Shown: positions 8,389 through 18,236, counted from the stretch's first letter. The stretch is DNA of 64,000 bases from Mesorhizobium sp. B4-1-3 (GCF_006439355.1 NZ_VFTG01000002.1:186001-250000), one strand, 5' to 3'. The notes: generated by a model from the letters alone, not told the origin. Numbers and translations are program-made.

Positions 8389-9360
8389 GTGGCGAATTTG
8401 GCTGAGATACTGGCGGCCGGCGAGGCTATGGAGCAGGCATTGGCGCTGCTCGAAGGCGGCGACGTCATCGCCATCCCGACCGAGACGGTTTACGGCCTGG
8501 CGGGCGATGCGACCAGCGGCGTTGCCGTGGCGCGCATTTTCGAGGCCAAGGGCCGGCCGCGCTTCAACCCGCTGATCGCCCATGTCGCAAATCGCGCGAT
8601 GGCGGACCGTATCGCCGGCTTCGATCCGCTCTCGGCAAAATTGGCAGAAGCCTTTTGGCCCGGCCCGCTGACGCTGGTGCTGCCGCAGCGCGCCGACGGC
8701 GGCATTCATCCGCTGGTCACCGCGGGGCTGGACACGATCGCGCTGCGCATGCCGCGCGGCTTCGGCGGCGAACTGATCGCGCGGCTCGGCCGGCCGCTCG
8801 CAGCCCCCAGCGCCAATTCTTCAGGCAGGATCAGCGGCACGACAGCGCAAGCGGTCGCCGCCGACCTCGGCGACAGGATCAAGCTGGTCGTCGATGGCGG
8901 CGCGACGCCGGTCGGCCTGGAATCGACCATCCTCAAGGTCGAGAACGGCAAGCTGCGGCTGCTGCGGCCCGGCGGCATCGGCGCCGAGGAGATCGAGGCG
9001 GTGGCCGGTGCGAAATTGTCGCGCGGCGCCGGCGGCATCGAGGCCCCGGGCATGCTCGCCTCGCATTACGCGCCCGGCGCCGCGATGCGGCTCAATGTCG
9101 GAAGGATTGCCGAGGGCGAGGCGTTGCTGGCCTTCGGCCGCAACCGCGCCGAGGGCTGGGAACGGGCCGTTGCACTGCGCAACCTTTCCGAGGGAGGCGA
9201 CCTGCGCGAGGCGGCCAGCAACCTGTTCGCCTTCATGCGGGCGCTCGACCGCGTCGGCGCCGCGACCATCGCCGTCGAGCCGATCCCGTCCGAGGGTCTG
9301 GGCGAGGCGATCAATGACCGGCTTGCCCGCGCCGCCGCGCCGCGTGACAAGACCGCTTGA
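8389..9360 (+). CDS. L-threonylcarbamoyladenylate synthase (Sua5/YrdC/TsaC type)
   Basis: This 323-residue enzyme makes threonylcarbamoyl-AMP from threonine, bicarbonate and ATP for t6A37 modification of ANN-decoding tRNAs. The N-terminal YrdC domain (about residues 15-200) carries the nucleotide- and threonine-binding motifs IPTETVYGLAGDA, KGRPRFNPLIAH and APSANSSGRISGT. The C-terminal part (about 210-315) is the Sua5 domain, preceded by the linker APGMLASHYAPGA. This is therefore the long Sua5/TsaC2 form rather than the short TsaC. The start is GTG 8389 after AGGA; ATG 8428 is a less likely alternative. Confidence 0.92.
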   Translation: MANLAEILAAGEAMEQALALLEGGDVIAIPTETVYGLAGDATSGVAVARIFEAKGRPRFNPLIAHVANRAMADRIAGFDPLSAKLAEAFWPGPLTLVLPQRADGGIHPLVTAGLDTIALRMPRGFGGELIARLGRPLAAPSANSSGRISGTTAQAVAADLGDRIKLVVDGGATPVGLESTILKVENGKLRLLRPGGIGAEEIEAVAGAKLSRGAGGIEAPGMLASHYAPGAAMRLNVGRIAEGEALLAFGRNRAEGWERAVALRNLSEGGDLREAASNLFAFMRALDRVGAATIAVEPIPSEGLGEAINDRLARAAAPRDKTA

Positions 9361-9380
9361 GCCTATCTCTGTGTTTTGAT

Positions 9381-9422
9381 GCAATTCCGGGCGGAACCGC
9401 TTCGCACTTTTCCTGGAATTGC
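9381..9422. repeat. short palindromic repeat unit
   Basis: GCAATTCC at 9381-9388 pairs with GGAATTGC at 9415-9422 around a CG-rich core containing CGCTTCGCACTTTTCC. It resembles a short dispersed rhizobial intergenic repeat. It fills most of the 77-bp spacer before the FAD oxidoreductase gene. Confidence 0.5.
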
Positions 9423-9437
9423 TCTAGGTTCTGACCC

Positions 9438-10871
9438 ATGAACGATCAGCCCTTCGACCTCGACCCTGCCGTCATCGACCGCTTCGCGGCGATCGTCGGC
9501 GACAAATATGCGTTGCGCGATCAGGCCGACATCGCGCCTTACATCACCGAGCGGCGTGGCCTTTGGCACGGCCGCACATCGCTGGTGCTGAGGCCCGGCA
9601 GTGTCGAGGAAGTGAGCCGCATCATGCGGCTTGCGACCGAGACCGGAACGCCGGTCGTGCCGCAGAGCGGCAACACAGGACTGGTCGGCGCCCAGGTGCC
9701 GGACAAATCCGGACACGACATCGTGCTGTCGCTGTCGCGGTTGAACCGCATCCGCGAGATCGACGTCCTGTCGAATACGGTGACCGTCGAGGCCGGCGTC
9801 ATCCTGCAGACGCTGCAGGAAGCGGCCGACGCCGCCGACCGGCTGTTTCCGCTGTCGCTCGCCGCGCAAGGGTCCTGCCAGATCGGCGGCAATCTTTCTT
9901 CCAACGCGGGCGGTACCGGAGTGCTTGCCTATGGCAATGCGCGCGAGCTCTGCCTCGGCGTCGAGGTCGTGCTGCCGACCGGCGAGGTGTTCGACGATTT
10001 GCGCAAGCTGAAGAAGGACAACACCGGCTACGATCTGAAGAACCTCTTCGTCGGCGCCGAAGGCACGCTCGGCGTCATCACCGCCGCGGTAATGAAACTG
10101 TTCCCGAAGCCGAAGGGCAGGGAGGTCGCCTTTGCCGGCCTGCCGTCGTCCCCGAAAGACGCGCTGTCGCTGTTTACCCTGGCTATGGACCGCGCCGGCG
10201 CTTCGCTCACCGCTTTCGAGCTTATCGCCAGAAGGCCCTACGATTTCACGCTCAAGTATGGGCAAGGCATCACCAGGCCGCTGGCCGACGACTGGCCGTG
10301 GTATGTGCTGATGCAGGTTTCTTCCGGCCGTTCCGAAGAGGACGGCAAGGCGCTGATCGAGGAGATACTTTCAGCGGGCCTCGAGCAAGGCATCGTCGGC
10401 GACGCGGTGGTGTCGGCAAGCCTGGCCCAGGGCGACGCCTTCTGGAATTTCCGCGAGACGCTTCCCGAATGCCAGAAGCCGGAGGGCGCCTCGATCAAGC
10501 ACGACATCTCGGTGCCGATCGCCTCGATCCCCGAGTTCATCGAAAAGGCGGCCGGCGTGGTGGAAGGGGTCTGCCCCGGCGCGCGCGTGGTCTGCTTCGG
10601 CCACATGGGCGACGGCAATCTTCACTACAACATCTCGCGCCCGGTGGATTGGCAGGACGAGCCGTTCCTTGAGCTCTATCATCCCATGAACAAGGCCGTG
10701 CACGATGTCGTGCGCTCCTTCCACGGCTCGATTTCGGCCGAGCACGGCATCGGCCAGCTGAAGCGCGACGAGCTGATCGCCACGGCGCCGCCGATGGCGA
10801 TCGATCTGATGCGCCGCGTGAAGGCGGCCTTCGATCCGGCCGGCATCATGAATCCCGGTAAGGTTATCTGA
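9438..10871 (+). CDS. FAD-binding oxidoreductase (GlcD / D-2-hydroxyglutarate dehydrogenase family)
   Basis: This 477-residue flavoprotein has an N-terminal FAD_binding_4 domain (PQSGNTGLVGAQVPD at about 75-89; GSCQIGGNLSSNAGGTGVLAYGN near 147-169) and a C-terminal FAD-oxidase domain. The metal- and substrate-binding CFGHMGDGNLHYNIS and ISAEHGIGQLKR motifs typical of D-2-hydroxyacid dehydrogenases are present. It likely oxidises a D-2-hydroxyacid such as D-2-hydroxyglutarate or D-lactate and passes electrons to a carrier. The substrate cannot be fixed from sequence alone. It is an independent unit; the next gene is 185 bp away. Confidence 0.88.
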   Translation: MNDQPFDLDPAVIDRFAAIVGDKYALRDQADIAPYITERRGLWHGRTSLVLRPGSVEEVSRIMRLATETGTPVVPQSGNTGLVGAQVPDKSGHDIVLSLSRLNRIREIDVLSNTVTVEAGVILQTLQEAADAADRLFPLSLAAQGSCQIGGNLSSNAGGTGVLAYGNARELCLGVEVVLPTGEVFDDLRKLKKDNTGYDLKNLFVGAEGTLGVITAAVMKLFPKPKGREVAFAGLPSSPKDALSLFTLAMDRAGASLTAFELIARRPYDFTLKYGQGITRPLADDWPWYVLMQVSSGRSEEDGKALIEEILSAGLEQGIVGDAVVSASLAQGDAFWNFRETLPECQKPEGASIKHDISVPIASIPEFIEKAAGVVEGVCPGARVVCFGHMGDGNLHYNISRPVDWQDEPFLELYHPMNKAVHDVVRSFHGSISAEHGIGQLKRDELIATAPPMAIDLMRRVKAAFDPAGIMNPGKVI

Positions 10872-10991
10872 TCCTTCTTACATCCGGTGGCCGGTCGCAT
10901 TCCGATAACCATCGCCGAGATCAGCAAAATTTAACCGACTTTCTTAAGCGCGCCGGTAAGGAGCGAGCGCTAATATTTCTTCCCATAACGA

Positions 10992-11036
10992 GGCCGGAAA
11001 AACCGGCCCTGAGAGAACCGGAAAAGCGGCCCTCAG
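10992..11036 (+). other. hairpin-rich leader
   Basis: GGCCGG at 10992-10997 and CCGGCC at 11003-11008 form a perfect stem with an AAAAA loop. A second weaker pairing (CCTGAG with CTCAGG) spans roughly 11007-11036. It sits just upstream of the 11057 gene. It could be a terminator of the preceding gene or a leader structure; no T run follows. Confidence 0.35.
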
Positions 11037-11056
11037 GACTAACAGGGAAGACATCG

Positions 11057-11623
11057 ATGAACACTGGACTGAAGCCAGTCTGGGCCGGGCGCAACATGCG
11101 TCTCGACCCGTTTCGCCTGCCGCAGATGGTGAGCTATGCCACCCGCGACGACTATGGCGATGTGACCTTCACCATCGATCAGCGCGGCGCCGTGATCCGC
11201 CGTGTGCTGGAGATGAGCGGCGTGCCGGCGATCATCGCGCTGCCCGCCAAGGCGTTCCGCGGCGTCGCCGCCCGCGCCATGGAGGATCCGGACGGCAACG
11301 TCACCGTGACGCTCGAGCTCCTGCACAATGATCCGATGCTGTCGGTGCCGCTCTTGGTCGCCGACGACCTTGAGGACGTCGCCGCGGACTGGCGCGCATG
11401 GGCCGACGCCTATCGCCTGCCGATGCTTTTGATCGAGGCCGACGGCATCGCCCGCACGCTGGAAGAATCGCTCGGCGCCGCCATCAAGGCGCTGCCGCCG
11501 CAGGAGCGCCGCAAGGGCCGTGTCTCCACCATGCGCCGCCCGCGCTTCCTCGCCCGCCGCAAGGCCGGCAACCTGGGCCTGAGGCTCGTCATCGACGGCC
11601 AGGAGATCATTGCAAGGGAGTAG
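11057..11623 (+). CDS. conserved hypothetical protein (DUF6101-like)
   Basis: This 188-residue soluble protein begins MNTGLKPVWAGRNMRLDPFRLP. It has a compact core with ordered strands (DDYGDVTFTIDQRGAVIRRVL, GNVTVTLELLHNDPMLSVPLLVADD) and a basic C-terminal part (RRKGRVSTMRRPRFLARRKAG). It resembles a Rhizobiales-restricted family I associate with DUF6101, though that name is from memory. No catalytic motif is visible. It is convergent with ubiA, with only 9 bp between the stops. Confidence 0.7.
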   Translation: MNTGLKPVWAGRNMRLDPFRLPQMVSYATRDDYGDVTFTIDQRGAVIRRVLEMSGVPAIIALPAKAFRGVAARAMEDPDGNVTVTLELLHNDPMLSVPLLVADDLEDVAADWRAWADAYRLPMLLIEADGIARTLEESLGAAIKALPPQERRKGRVSTMRRPRFLARRKAGNLGLRLVIDGQEIIARE

Positions 11624-11632
11624 GCTGCACCG

Positions 11633-12619
11633 CTACACCAGCGGCTTCAGCCATATCCACACCGACCCGCCGATCAGGCCGAGGAAGATCAGCCAGCCGA
11701 CCTGGTTGTTCGACTTGAACAGCTTTAGGCACTGGTCCGGATTGTTGATGTCGAGCCGGATGATCTGGCGCGCCATATGCGCGCCGGCGGCGATCAGCCC
11801 GGCCAGCGCCACGATCGGCGCCTGCGCCGAAGCGAAGGCGATCGCGAAGCAGATCAGCGCGCCGCCATAGAGCCCGGTGAGCCACATCTTGGTGTTGTCG
11901 CCGAACAGCCGCGCCGTCGAGCGCACGCCGACGATGGCGTCGTCTTCCTTGTCCTGATGCGCGTAGATCGTGTCGTAGCCGATCACCCACAGGATCGAGC
12001 CGATATAGAGCATGATCGCCGGATCATCGATGTCGCCGAACTCGACCGCCCACCCCATCAGCGCGCCCCAGGAGAAGGCGAGCCCCAGCACGAATTGCGG
12101 CCAGTTGGTGATGCGCTTCATGAAGGGATAGACCGCGACGATCGCCAACGAGGCGATGCCGAGCGGAATGGCGAAGCTATTGAACTGCAACAGCACGGCC
12201 AATCCCACCAGCGCCTGGATGATGACGAATGCCCAGGCCTGTCGGCGGGTCACCTTGCCCGCGGGCAGCGGCCGCGAGCGCGTGCGCTCGACCTGGTTGT
12301 CGATGTCCTCGTCCGCGAGGTCGTTATAGGTGCAGCCGGCGCCGCGCATGGCGACGGCGCCGATGAAGAACAGCAACAAATACCAGGGCGCCGGAAGCAG
12401 CGTCAGCAGCGGGTCGGTCGGGCGCGGATAGGCGCCCGCGGCAAGTGCCGCCGACCACCAGCAGGGCCACAACAGCAGTTGCCAGCCGATCGGCCGGTCC
12501 CAGCGCGCGAGCTGCGCATAGGGCCAGACCCAGCGCGGCAGCACCCGGTACACCCAATGGCCGCTCGGCGCATCGGCGACACGGCCCTGGATCACTTTCG
12601 ACTGGACGGTTTCCATCAT
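11633..12619 (-). CDS. ubiA: 4-hydroxybenzoate polyprenyltransferase
   Basis: This 328-residue inner-membrane prenyltransferase attaches the polyprenyl tail to 4-hydroxybenzoate in ubiquinone synthesis. The first Asp-rich motif is NDLADEDID within GAGCTYNDLADEDIDNQVERTRSRPLPAG (about residues 96-125). The second is YDTIYAHQDKEDD near 215-227. Seven to nine hydrophobic helices are evident. The N-terminus (MMETVQSKVIQGRVADAPSGHW) is a short cytosolic extension. It stands alone, downstream of the LysR gene on the same strand. Confidence 0.94.
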   Translation of the reverse strand: MMETVQSKVIQGRVADAPSGHWVYRVLPRWVWPYAQLARWDRPIGWQLLLWPCWWSAALAAGAYPRPTDPLLTLLPAPWYLLLFFIGAVAMRGAGCTYNDLADEDIDNQVERTRSRPLPAGKVTRRQAWAFVIIQALVGLAVLLQFNSFAIPLGIASLAIVAVYPFMKRITNWPQFVLGLAFSWGALMGWAVEFGDIDDPAIMLYIGSILWVIGYDTIYAHQDKEDDAIVGVRSTARLFGDNTKMWLTGLYGGALICFAIAFASAQAPIVALAGLIAAGAHMARQIIRLDINNPDQCLKLFKSNNQVGWLIFLGLIGGSVWIWLKPLV

Positions 12620-12667
12620 GTTGAAGTGACAGTCGCGCGTGGCGCCGTCAAGCGGCCGCGATGTCGC

Positions 12668-13579
12668 TCAAGCAGTGAAAACATCGTGACCGGCAAACCA
12701 GGCCTTGGCGACGTCGATGAAGGCCGTGGCCGCCTTCGACAGGCGCTGGCGCGTGTCATGGGTCAGGATGATGCGCTGCATCGGCAGCGGGTCGGAGAGT
12801 GGCTTTAAGACCAGCGGCAGCCCGTCATAGCTGCGGTCGCCATGGGGCCTGGTATAGCTGACCGCGACGCCGAAGCCGTTGGCCACCATGGAGCGCTGCA
12901 ATTCGAACGAACTCGTCGTCGCCCTGGCGATCGGCGACAGGCCGCGGCTGAGGAAGAGGTCCAGCATATGCTGCCAGCTATGCGGCTGGTCGGTGGTGAT
13001 CAGCGGATGCTGGGCAAGCTCGGCCAGGCTGACGGCATGCTTGTCGGCAAGCTCATGGCCGGCGGGCAGAAGCGCGTGCGGCCGCAACTCATGCAGCAGG
13101 ATGCGCTTGAAATGACCTGGAAGGCCGAGATCGTAGGTGAGGCCGAGATCGATGGCGCTGTCGGCGAGCCGCCGCCCCAGCGTCTCGAAGGTCTCGTCGC
13201 CGATGACAACGGTGACGGCCGGGCAGCGCTCGGCAAAGGCGCGCATCAGCGCCGGCGCGAAATAGGGCGCCAGGTCCTCGAAGCAGCCGAGCACAAGTTC
13301 GCCGCCAATATCGGCGGCGCGCGAACCGAGCGCGGCAAGCTCGTCCGCCTCGCCCAGCACCTGCCTCGCCTTGGTGACAGCCTTGCGCCCGAAGGATGTC
13401 AGCGCAACGCCGCTGCCGCGCTGGCGCACGAACAGTTTCTGGCCAAGCGCGTCCTCGACATTATCGATCGCCACCGAGATCGACGGCTGCGACACGTTCA
13501 GCGCCTGGGCCGCCGCGGTCACGCTGCCATAGCGGGCGACGGCAACGACATAGCGCAACTGGGTGAGGGTCAGTCTCAT
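12668..13579 (-). CDS. LysR family transcriptional regulator
   Basis: This 303-residue LysR regulator has an N-terminal winged helix-turn-helix (MRLTLTQLRYVVAVARYGSV, with VTAAAQALNVSQPSISVAIDNVE). An effector-binding domain of periplasmic-binding fold follows (GELVLGCFEDLAPYFAPALMRAF onward). It is divergent from the phytanoyl-CoA-dioxygenase-family gene across an 89-bp AT-richer spacer. This is the classic arrangement for a LysR regulator controlling the divergent gene and itself. The effector is unknown. Confidence 0.92.
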   Translation of the reverse strand: MRLTLTQLRYVVAVARYGSVTAAAQALNVSQPSISVAIDNVEDALGQKLFVRQRGSGVALTSFGRKAVTKARQVLGEADELAALGSRAADIGGELVLGCFEDLAPYFAPALMRAFAERCPAVTVVIGDETFETLGRRLADSAIDLGLTYDLGLPGHFKRILLHELRPHALLPAGHELADKHAVSLAELAQHPLITTDQPHSWQHMLDLFLSRGLSPIARATTSSFELQRSMVANGFGVAVSYTRPHGDRSYDGLPLVLKPLSDPLPMQRIILTHDTRQRLSKAATAFIDVAKAWFAGHDVFTA

Positions 13580-13668
13580 AGGGAAAAACTATAAAGTAGA
13601 TGACAAGTTATTATTTTACGCGATGTCGGGCGCTTGCGATAGTCAATTACCCAAGCAAGGAGAGCGCC

Positions 13669-14463
13669 ATGGCCAGCCCGAACATCGATGCCTCGACGAT
13701 TGCCGATTACCAGCGCGACGGCGCGGTCTGCATACGGGGCGCCTTCAAGCACTGGGTCGACGTCATTGCCGACGGCATTGAGCGCAATATGCACAACCGC
13801 AGCGCCACCGCCTCCGACATCGCCGGCGGCAAGGGCAGCTTCTTCGACGATTACTGCAACTGGGAGCGGATCCCGGAATTCGTCAGGATCGTGCGCGAAT
13901 CGCCGGCCGCCGAGCTCGCCGCCGCGGTCATGCAGTCGCGCAGCGCGCAGTTCTTCCACGATCACGTCCTGGTCAAGGAGCCCGGCACGCAGAAGCCGAC
14001 GCCCTGGCACCAGGACATCCCCTATTACTTCGTCGACGGCAGCCAGACGGTGAGCTTCTGGATTCCGATCGATCCGGTGAAGGAAGCGACGCTCAGGCTG
14101 ATCGCCGGCTCGCACAAATGGGAAAAGATGGTGCTGCCGGTGCGCTGGCTGAATGACGACAATTTCTATGCCGGCGAGGGCGACTATCTGCCGGTGCCTG
14201 ATCCCGACAATGATCCCTCGATGAAGGTGCTCGAATGGGAGATGGAGCCGGGCGACGCCATCCTGTTCGACTTCCGCACGGCCCACGGCGCGCGCGGCAA
14301 TTTGACCTCGGCTAGGCGCCGGGCGCTGTCGCTGCGCTGGGTCGGCGACGACGCGCATTATGTCGAACGCCCCGGCCGCACCTCGCCTCCCTATCCAGGC
14401 CACGACATGAAGCCCGGCCAGAAGCTGCGCGAGGACTGGTTCCCGGTCATCTACCAGAGCTGA
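13669..14463 (+). CDS. phytanoyl-CoA dioxygenase (PhyH) family protein
   Basis: This protein of about 264 residues belongs to the Fe(II)/2-oxoglutarate-dependent PhyH family. The facial triad is visible: TPWHQDIPYYFVDG supplies the HxD pair (about residues 109-111) and FDFRTAHGARGN supplies the distal His, with an Arg for 2-oxoglutarate further on (RRRALSLRW). ATG 13669 is chosen because AAGGAGAG precedes it at 13657-13664. It hydroxylates an unknown small substrate. It is divergent from a LysR gene that probably regulates it. Confidence 0.88.
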   Translation: MASPNIDASTIADYQRDGAVCIRGAFKHWVDVIADGIERNMHNRSATASDIAGGKGSFFDDYCNWERIPEFVRIVRESPAAELAAAVMQSRSAQFFHDHVLVKEPGTQKPTPWHQDIPYYFVDGSQTVSFWIPIDPVKEATLRLIAGSHKWEKMVLPVRWLNDDNFYAGEGDYLPVPDPDNDPSMKVLEWEMEPGDAILFDFRTAHGARGNLTSARRRALSLRWVGDDAHYVERPGRTSPPYPGHDMKPGQKLREDWFPVIYQS

Positions 14464-14634
14464 GCTGTCCTTCGGGGGGTCGTTTCTCCCGGCCGTCGGA
14501 GGCTCGGGACATGTCCATCGGCCTTGATGAGGTCCATGTTCCCGTGCGCAATTGGCGCCAATTTGCCAAGACGCCTTGACCCGCCGCCCGCGGACCAATA
14601 GCGGGTTCGGGGAGACGATCAGCAAGAGGTGGCC

Positions 14635-15915
14635 ATGAACGTTCTTCTTCTCGGCTCGGGCGGCCGCGAACATGCGCTCGCCTGGAAGATGTCCGCCTCG
14701 CCGCTGCTGACGAAGCTCTACGCCTCGCCCGGCAACCCGGGCATCGGACGCGTCGCCGAACTGGTGAAGCTCGACGTCGCCGACCATTCCGCCGTCGCGT
14801 CCTTCTGCCTGGAAAAGAAGATCGACCTGGTCGTGGTCGGCCCGGAAGGCCCGCTGGTCGCCGGCATCGCGGATGATCTGCGCGCCTGGGGCATCCGGGT
14901 CTTCGGTCCGTCAAAGGCCGCGGCAAGGCTCGAGGGCTCGAAGGGCTTCACCAAGGATCTTTGCGCCAAATTCAACATTCCGACCGCCGCCTATGGCCGC
15001 TTCGGCGATCTCGCCTCGGCGAAAGCCTATGTCGAGAAGACCGGCGCGCCGATCGTCATCAAGGCCGACGGGCTTGCCGCCGGCAAGGGCGTTACCATCG
15101 CCATGACGCTCGATGAGGCGAATGCCGCGCTGGAGGCCTGTTTCGACGGCGCCTTCGGCGTCGCCGGCGCCGAGGTCGTGGTCGAGGAATATCTCATCGG
15201 CGAGGAAGCGAGCTTCTTCTGCCTGTGCGACGGCGCCACGGCGCTGCCCTTCGGTACCGCACAGGACCACAAGCGCGTCGGCGACGGCGACACCGGGCCG
15301 AACACCGGCGGCATGGGCGCCTATTCGCCGGCGCCGGTGATGACACCCGAGATGACCGAGCGCACCATGCGCGAGATCATTGAGCCGACCATGCGCGGCA
15401 TGGCCAATCTTGGCGCGCCCTTCGCCGGCATCCTCTTCGCCGGCCTGATGATCACCGACCAAGGGCCGAAGCTCATCGAATACAACACCCGTTTCGGCGA
15501 CCCCGAATGCCAGGTGCTGATGATGCGGCTGAAGGACGACCTGCTCGTCCTGCTCAACGCCGCCGTCGATGGCCAGCTCGCGCATATGTCTATCCGCTGG
15601 AGCGACGAGACGGCATTGACCGTGGTGATGGCGGCAAGGGGTTATCCCGGCACGCCGGAAAAGGGCTCCGTCATCCGCGGCCTCGACGAGGCCGAGCGTG
15701 ATGGCGCCCAGATTTTCCACGCCGGGACCGCCATCAATGGCGGCGCGCTGGTCGCCAATGGCGGTCGCGTGCTCAACGTCACCGCGCTCGGCAAGACTGT
15801 AGGCGAGGCCCAGGCGAGGGCCTACGCGGCGATCGACCGGATCGACTGGCCGCAGGGCTTCTACCGCCACGACATCGGCTGGCGCGCCGTCGAGCGCGAG
15901 AAGGCCAGCGGCTGA
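14635..15915 (+). CDS. purD: phosphoribosylamine--glycine ligase
   Basis: This 426-residue ATP-grasp enzyme performs the second step of de novo purine synthesis, joining phosphoribosylamine and glycine to GAR. Visible signatures are the N-terminal [48 protein letters not shown] (ATP binding), [10 protein letters not shown] and the metal-binding [15 protein letters not shown] 14635 follows AAGAGG and is preferred over GTG 14629. It stands alone, as is common for purD in this order. Confidence 0.96.
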   Translation: MNVLLLGSGGREHALAWKMSASPLLTKLYASPGNPGIGRVAELVKLDVADHSAVASFCLEKKIDLVVVGPEGPLVAGIADDLRAWGIRVFGPSKAAARLEGSKGFTKDLCAKFNIPTAAYGRFGDLASAKAYVEKTGAPIVIKADGLAAGKGVTIAMTLDEANAALEACFDGAFGVAGAEVVVEEYLIGEEASFFCLCDGATALPFGTAQDHKRVGDGDTGPNTGGMGAYSPAPVMTPEMTERTMREIIEPTMRGMANLGAPFAGILFAGLMITDQGPKLIEYNTRFGDPECQVLMMRLKDDLLVLLNAAVDGQLAHMSIRWSDETALTVVMAARGYPGTPEKGSVIRGLDEAERDGAQIFHAGTAINGGALVANGGRVLNVTALGKTVGEAQARAYAAIDRIDWPQGFYRHDIGWRAVEREKASG

Positions 15916-15939
15916 TATCGGCTGGCGAGTGCCGGAAAG

Positions 15940-17100
15940 TCAGCGCTTGGCGCTGTCGAGCGTGGTCGAGGCGGTGCTGACCGGATCCGCTGCGGCGAAG
16001 GCCGCGTCGATCTGCTCGGGCGTGCGCTGTCCGGAGCGTTGCCAGGCGACATATTGCACGATGCCGAAAATGGCGCGCCGCGGCACCGTCTTCACCACCG
16101 GCATGCGGAACCCGTCGCGGAATTTCTCCCAGCGCGCGCCGAGCACGGCGACCATTTCCTCCACGGTCGGCGGCGTCGCCACATCGGCATAGGTGATCGT
16201 GACCTTGCCGGCGAGGGCTTTTTCGCGCGGTATCGGCACCGGGATCGAGGCAAGGTAGTCGGCCGGCACGTCGAGCAGCCCGCCGAAGGCCCATTGCCGG
16301 CGCAACTCGTCGGCGCTCATCGGCGCGACGCTGACATCAATGTCGTTGGGCGTGCCGGGCACGCGGTAGGGGCAGGAGAAATGGCCGCAATTGGCCTGCG
16401 CCGAGAACTGCCAGAGCGCATAACCCTGCCAGTTGCCCATCGGGAAATGCACGTCGATGTCCGGCTTGTAGCGCGCATACCACAGCGGCAGCCGCGACAG
16501 GAGCCGATACTGGTAGCGGTTGTCGGCGATATACTGGGCGGTCTTGCCGTTGACGTAGAGCACGGGGAAGCGGCCGAGGCGGCGATGCACCTGGCGCACG
16601 AATTCCTCGGCGTCGTCCAGCGACATCCATTGCGTAGGGTCAATGCCTTCGATGTCCAGGGCCATCAGCTCATCCGGCGCCGGCTCGGCGAAATCGATGA
16701 AATTGTTGGCCTGCTCGACCGGGTTGCCGGGACGGGCCAGGTGATAGGCGCCCCATTTCAGGCCGAGCGCCTTGGCCACGACCTTGCGCGTCTGGAACAA
16801 TTCACGCGTCACCGCATAGCGCTTCCATTGCGCCTTGCAGAGTTTGACGTCCGCCTCTGCGCCGAAGCAGACATAGGGCGGCGGCAGCCCATCGGACGCC
16901 TTGTTGATGAAGCCGGCGATGCGCTTGTCGGTGACGAGCTGCTGCCAGTCGATCGAATTGTATTCGTAGGCGTCGATCACCAGCGGGCGGTCGGCATTCT
17001 TCCACGGCTCGGAGAAATCCGAGGCCTGTGCCGCCGTGCCTAGCGCAATCGCCGTAGCGAGAAGCGCCAGGCGGCGAAGAGGGCGCGCCGGCTTTTTCAA
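15940..17100 (-). CDS. secreted glycoside hydrolase family 25 (lysozyme-like) protein
   Basis: This 386-residue protein has a Sec signal peptide (MKKPARPLRRLALLATAIALGTAAQA). A GH25-type domain covers about residues 35-290, with GLKWGAYHLARPGNPVEQA and the catalytic DxE region MALDIEG. The latter part includes WYARYKPDIDVHFPMGNWQGYALWQFS, usual for GH25. The C-terminal 90 residues are not recognised. GH25 enzymes cleave peptidoglycan N-acetylmuramyl linkages, so a cell-wall role in the periplasm is likely. It is convergent with purD. Confidence 0.82.
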   Translation of the reverse strand: MKKPARPLRRLALLATAIALGTAAQASDFSEPWKNADRPLVIDAYEYNSIDWQQLVTDKRIAGFINKASDGLPPPYVCFGAEADVKLCKAQWKRYAVTRELFQTRKVVAKALGLKWGAYHLARPGNPVEQANNFIDFAEPAPDELMALDIEGIDPTQWMSLDDAEEFVRQVHRRLGRFPVLYVNGKTAQYIADNRYQYRLLSRLPLWYARYKPDIDVHFPMGNWQGYALWQFSAQANCGHFSCPYRVPGTPNDIDVSVAPMSADELRRQWAFGGLLDVPADYLASIPVPIPREKALAGKVTITYADVATPPTVEEMVAVLGARWEKFRDGFRMPVVKTVPRRAIFGIVQYVAWQRSGQRTPEQIDAAFAAADPVSTASTTLDSAKR

Positions 17101-17345
17101 TCAGGGTGTCCCCACTGACCAGTGAACGATCCTGAACCGCTATGGTTAAGGAATTGCTTTCAAAACATCGGCTTGCTTCGGTCCGCATCGAAACGTCAAA
17201 AAAGTATCGGTCGGGTGGACAAGCCGTGGTGGCAGGCGCTTCAATTGCCGCCTAAGCTTCAATCAGGGTGGCCAGTGGGAAGACACGGACCCACCTGACG
17301 AAGCGCAGCAACCGGTCAAAAGACCGGACCCGCGCGGGGAGGAAA

Positions 17346-18236
17346 ATGAAGATGAATCCGGACCTGGAAGTCGTCCAGATCAGACAGGGAGAGTCGTTCA
17401 AGGCCTGGGCCCACGGCTACCCTTTCCGCACCGTGCGCTGGCACTTCCATCCCGAATACGAATTGCATCTGGTCGTCGCCACCACCGGCCGTTATTTCGT
17501 CGGCGACTTCATCGGCGAGTTCGAGCCGGGCAATCTCGTTCTCACCGGGCCTAATTTGCCGCACAACTGGGTCAGCGACGTGCCGCCGGGCGAGACCGTG
17601 CCGCTGCGCGGCCGTGTCGTGCAGTTCTCGGAGGAATTCATCGCCGGCGCTTCCGCCGCCTTGCCCGAACTTGCGGCCTGCGCCGGTATCCTCGAAACCA
17701 GCCGCCGCGGCGCGTTGTTCTCGCCGGCGACGGCTGAGCTCGTGGCGCCGCTCCTGGCGGAACTGACCGAGGCGCAGGGCGTTCGCCGGCTGTCGCTGTT
17801 TATGGCCGTGCTCGATATATTGAACCGCGCCGGCGACGTCCGCACGCTGGCCAGCGCGGGCTATCTGCCCGACCCCTCCGGCTTCATGTCGGCCGGCATC
17901 AACCAGGCGCTCGCCTATATCAACTGCCATTTGACCGAGCCGTTCAGCGAAGGCACGCTGGCGGAGATCGCCGGGCGCAGCCCGAGCGCCTTCTCGCGCA
18001 GCTTCCGCCGCCACACCGGAATGGCGCTGGTGCAATATGTCAACCGGCTGCGTATCAACCTTGCCTGCCAGCTCTTGATGAGCGAGGCGCAGATGTCGAT
18101 CACTGAAATCTGCTACGCCGCCGGCTACAACAACATCTCGAATTTCAACCGCCAGTTCCTGGCGCAGAAAGGCATGTCGCCTTCGCGCTTCCGGGCCTTG
18201 CTGGCTGAGAACATCAACGCGGAGATTGCCGCCTAA
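17346..18236 (+). CDS. AraC family regulator of the ribitol locus
   Basis: This protein of about 296 residues has an N-terminal cupin-like sensing domain (RWHFHPEYELHLVVATTGRYF, GNLVLTGPNLPHNW). The C-terminal AraC DNA-binding domain (about 195-290) has two helix-turn-helix units, including TLAEIAGRSPSAFSRSFRRH and SITEICYAAGYNNISNFNRQF. The start at ATG 17346 (or ATG 17352) follows GGGGAGGA. It lies directly upstream of and co-directional with the ABC transporter, ribitol dehydrogenase and D-ribulokinase genes. It is therefore the likely activator of ribitol use, with the polyol or a derivative as effector (inference). Confidence 0.9.
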   Translation: MKMNPDLEVVQIRQGESFKAWAHGYPFRTVRWHFHPEYELHLVVATTGRYFVGDFIGEFEPGNLVLTGPNLPHNWVSDVPPGETVPLRGRVVQFSEEFIAGASAALPELAACAGILETSRRGALFSPATAELVAPLLAELTEAQGVRRLSLFMAVLDILNRAGDVRTLASAGYLPDPSGFMSAGINQALAYINCHLTEPFSEGTLAEIAGRSPSAFSRSFRRHTGMALVQYVNRLRINLACQLLMSEAQMSITEICYAAGYNNISNFNRQFLAQKGMSPSRFRALLAENINAEIAA

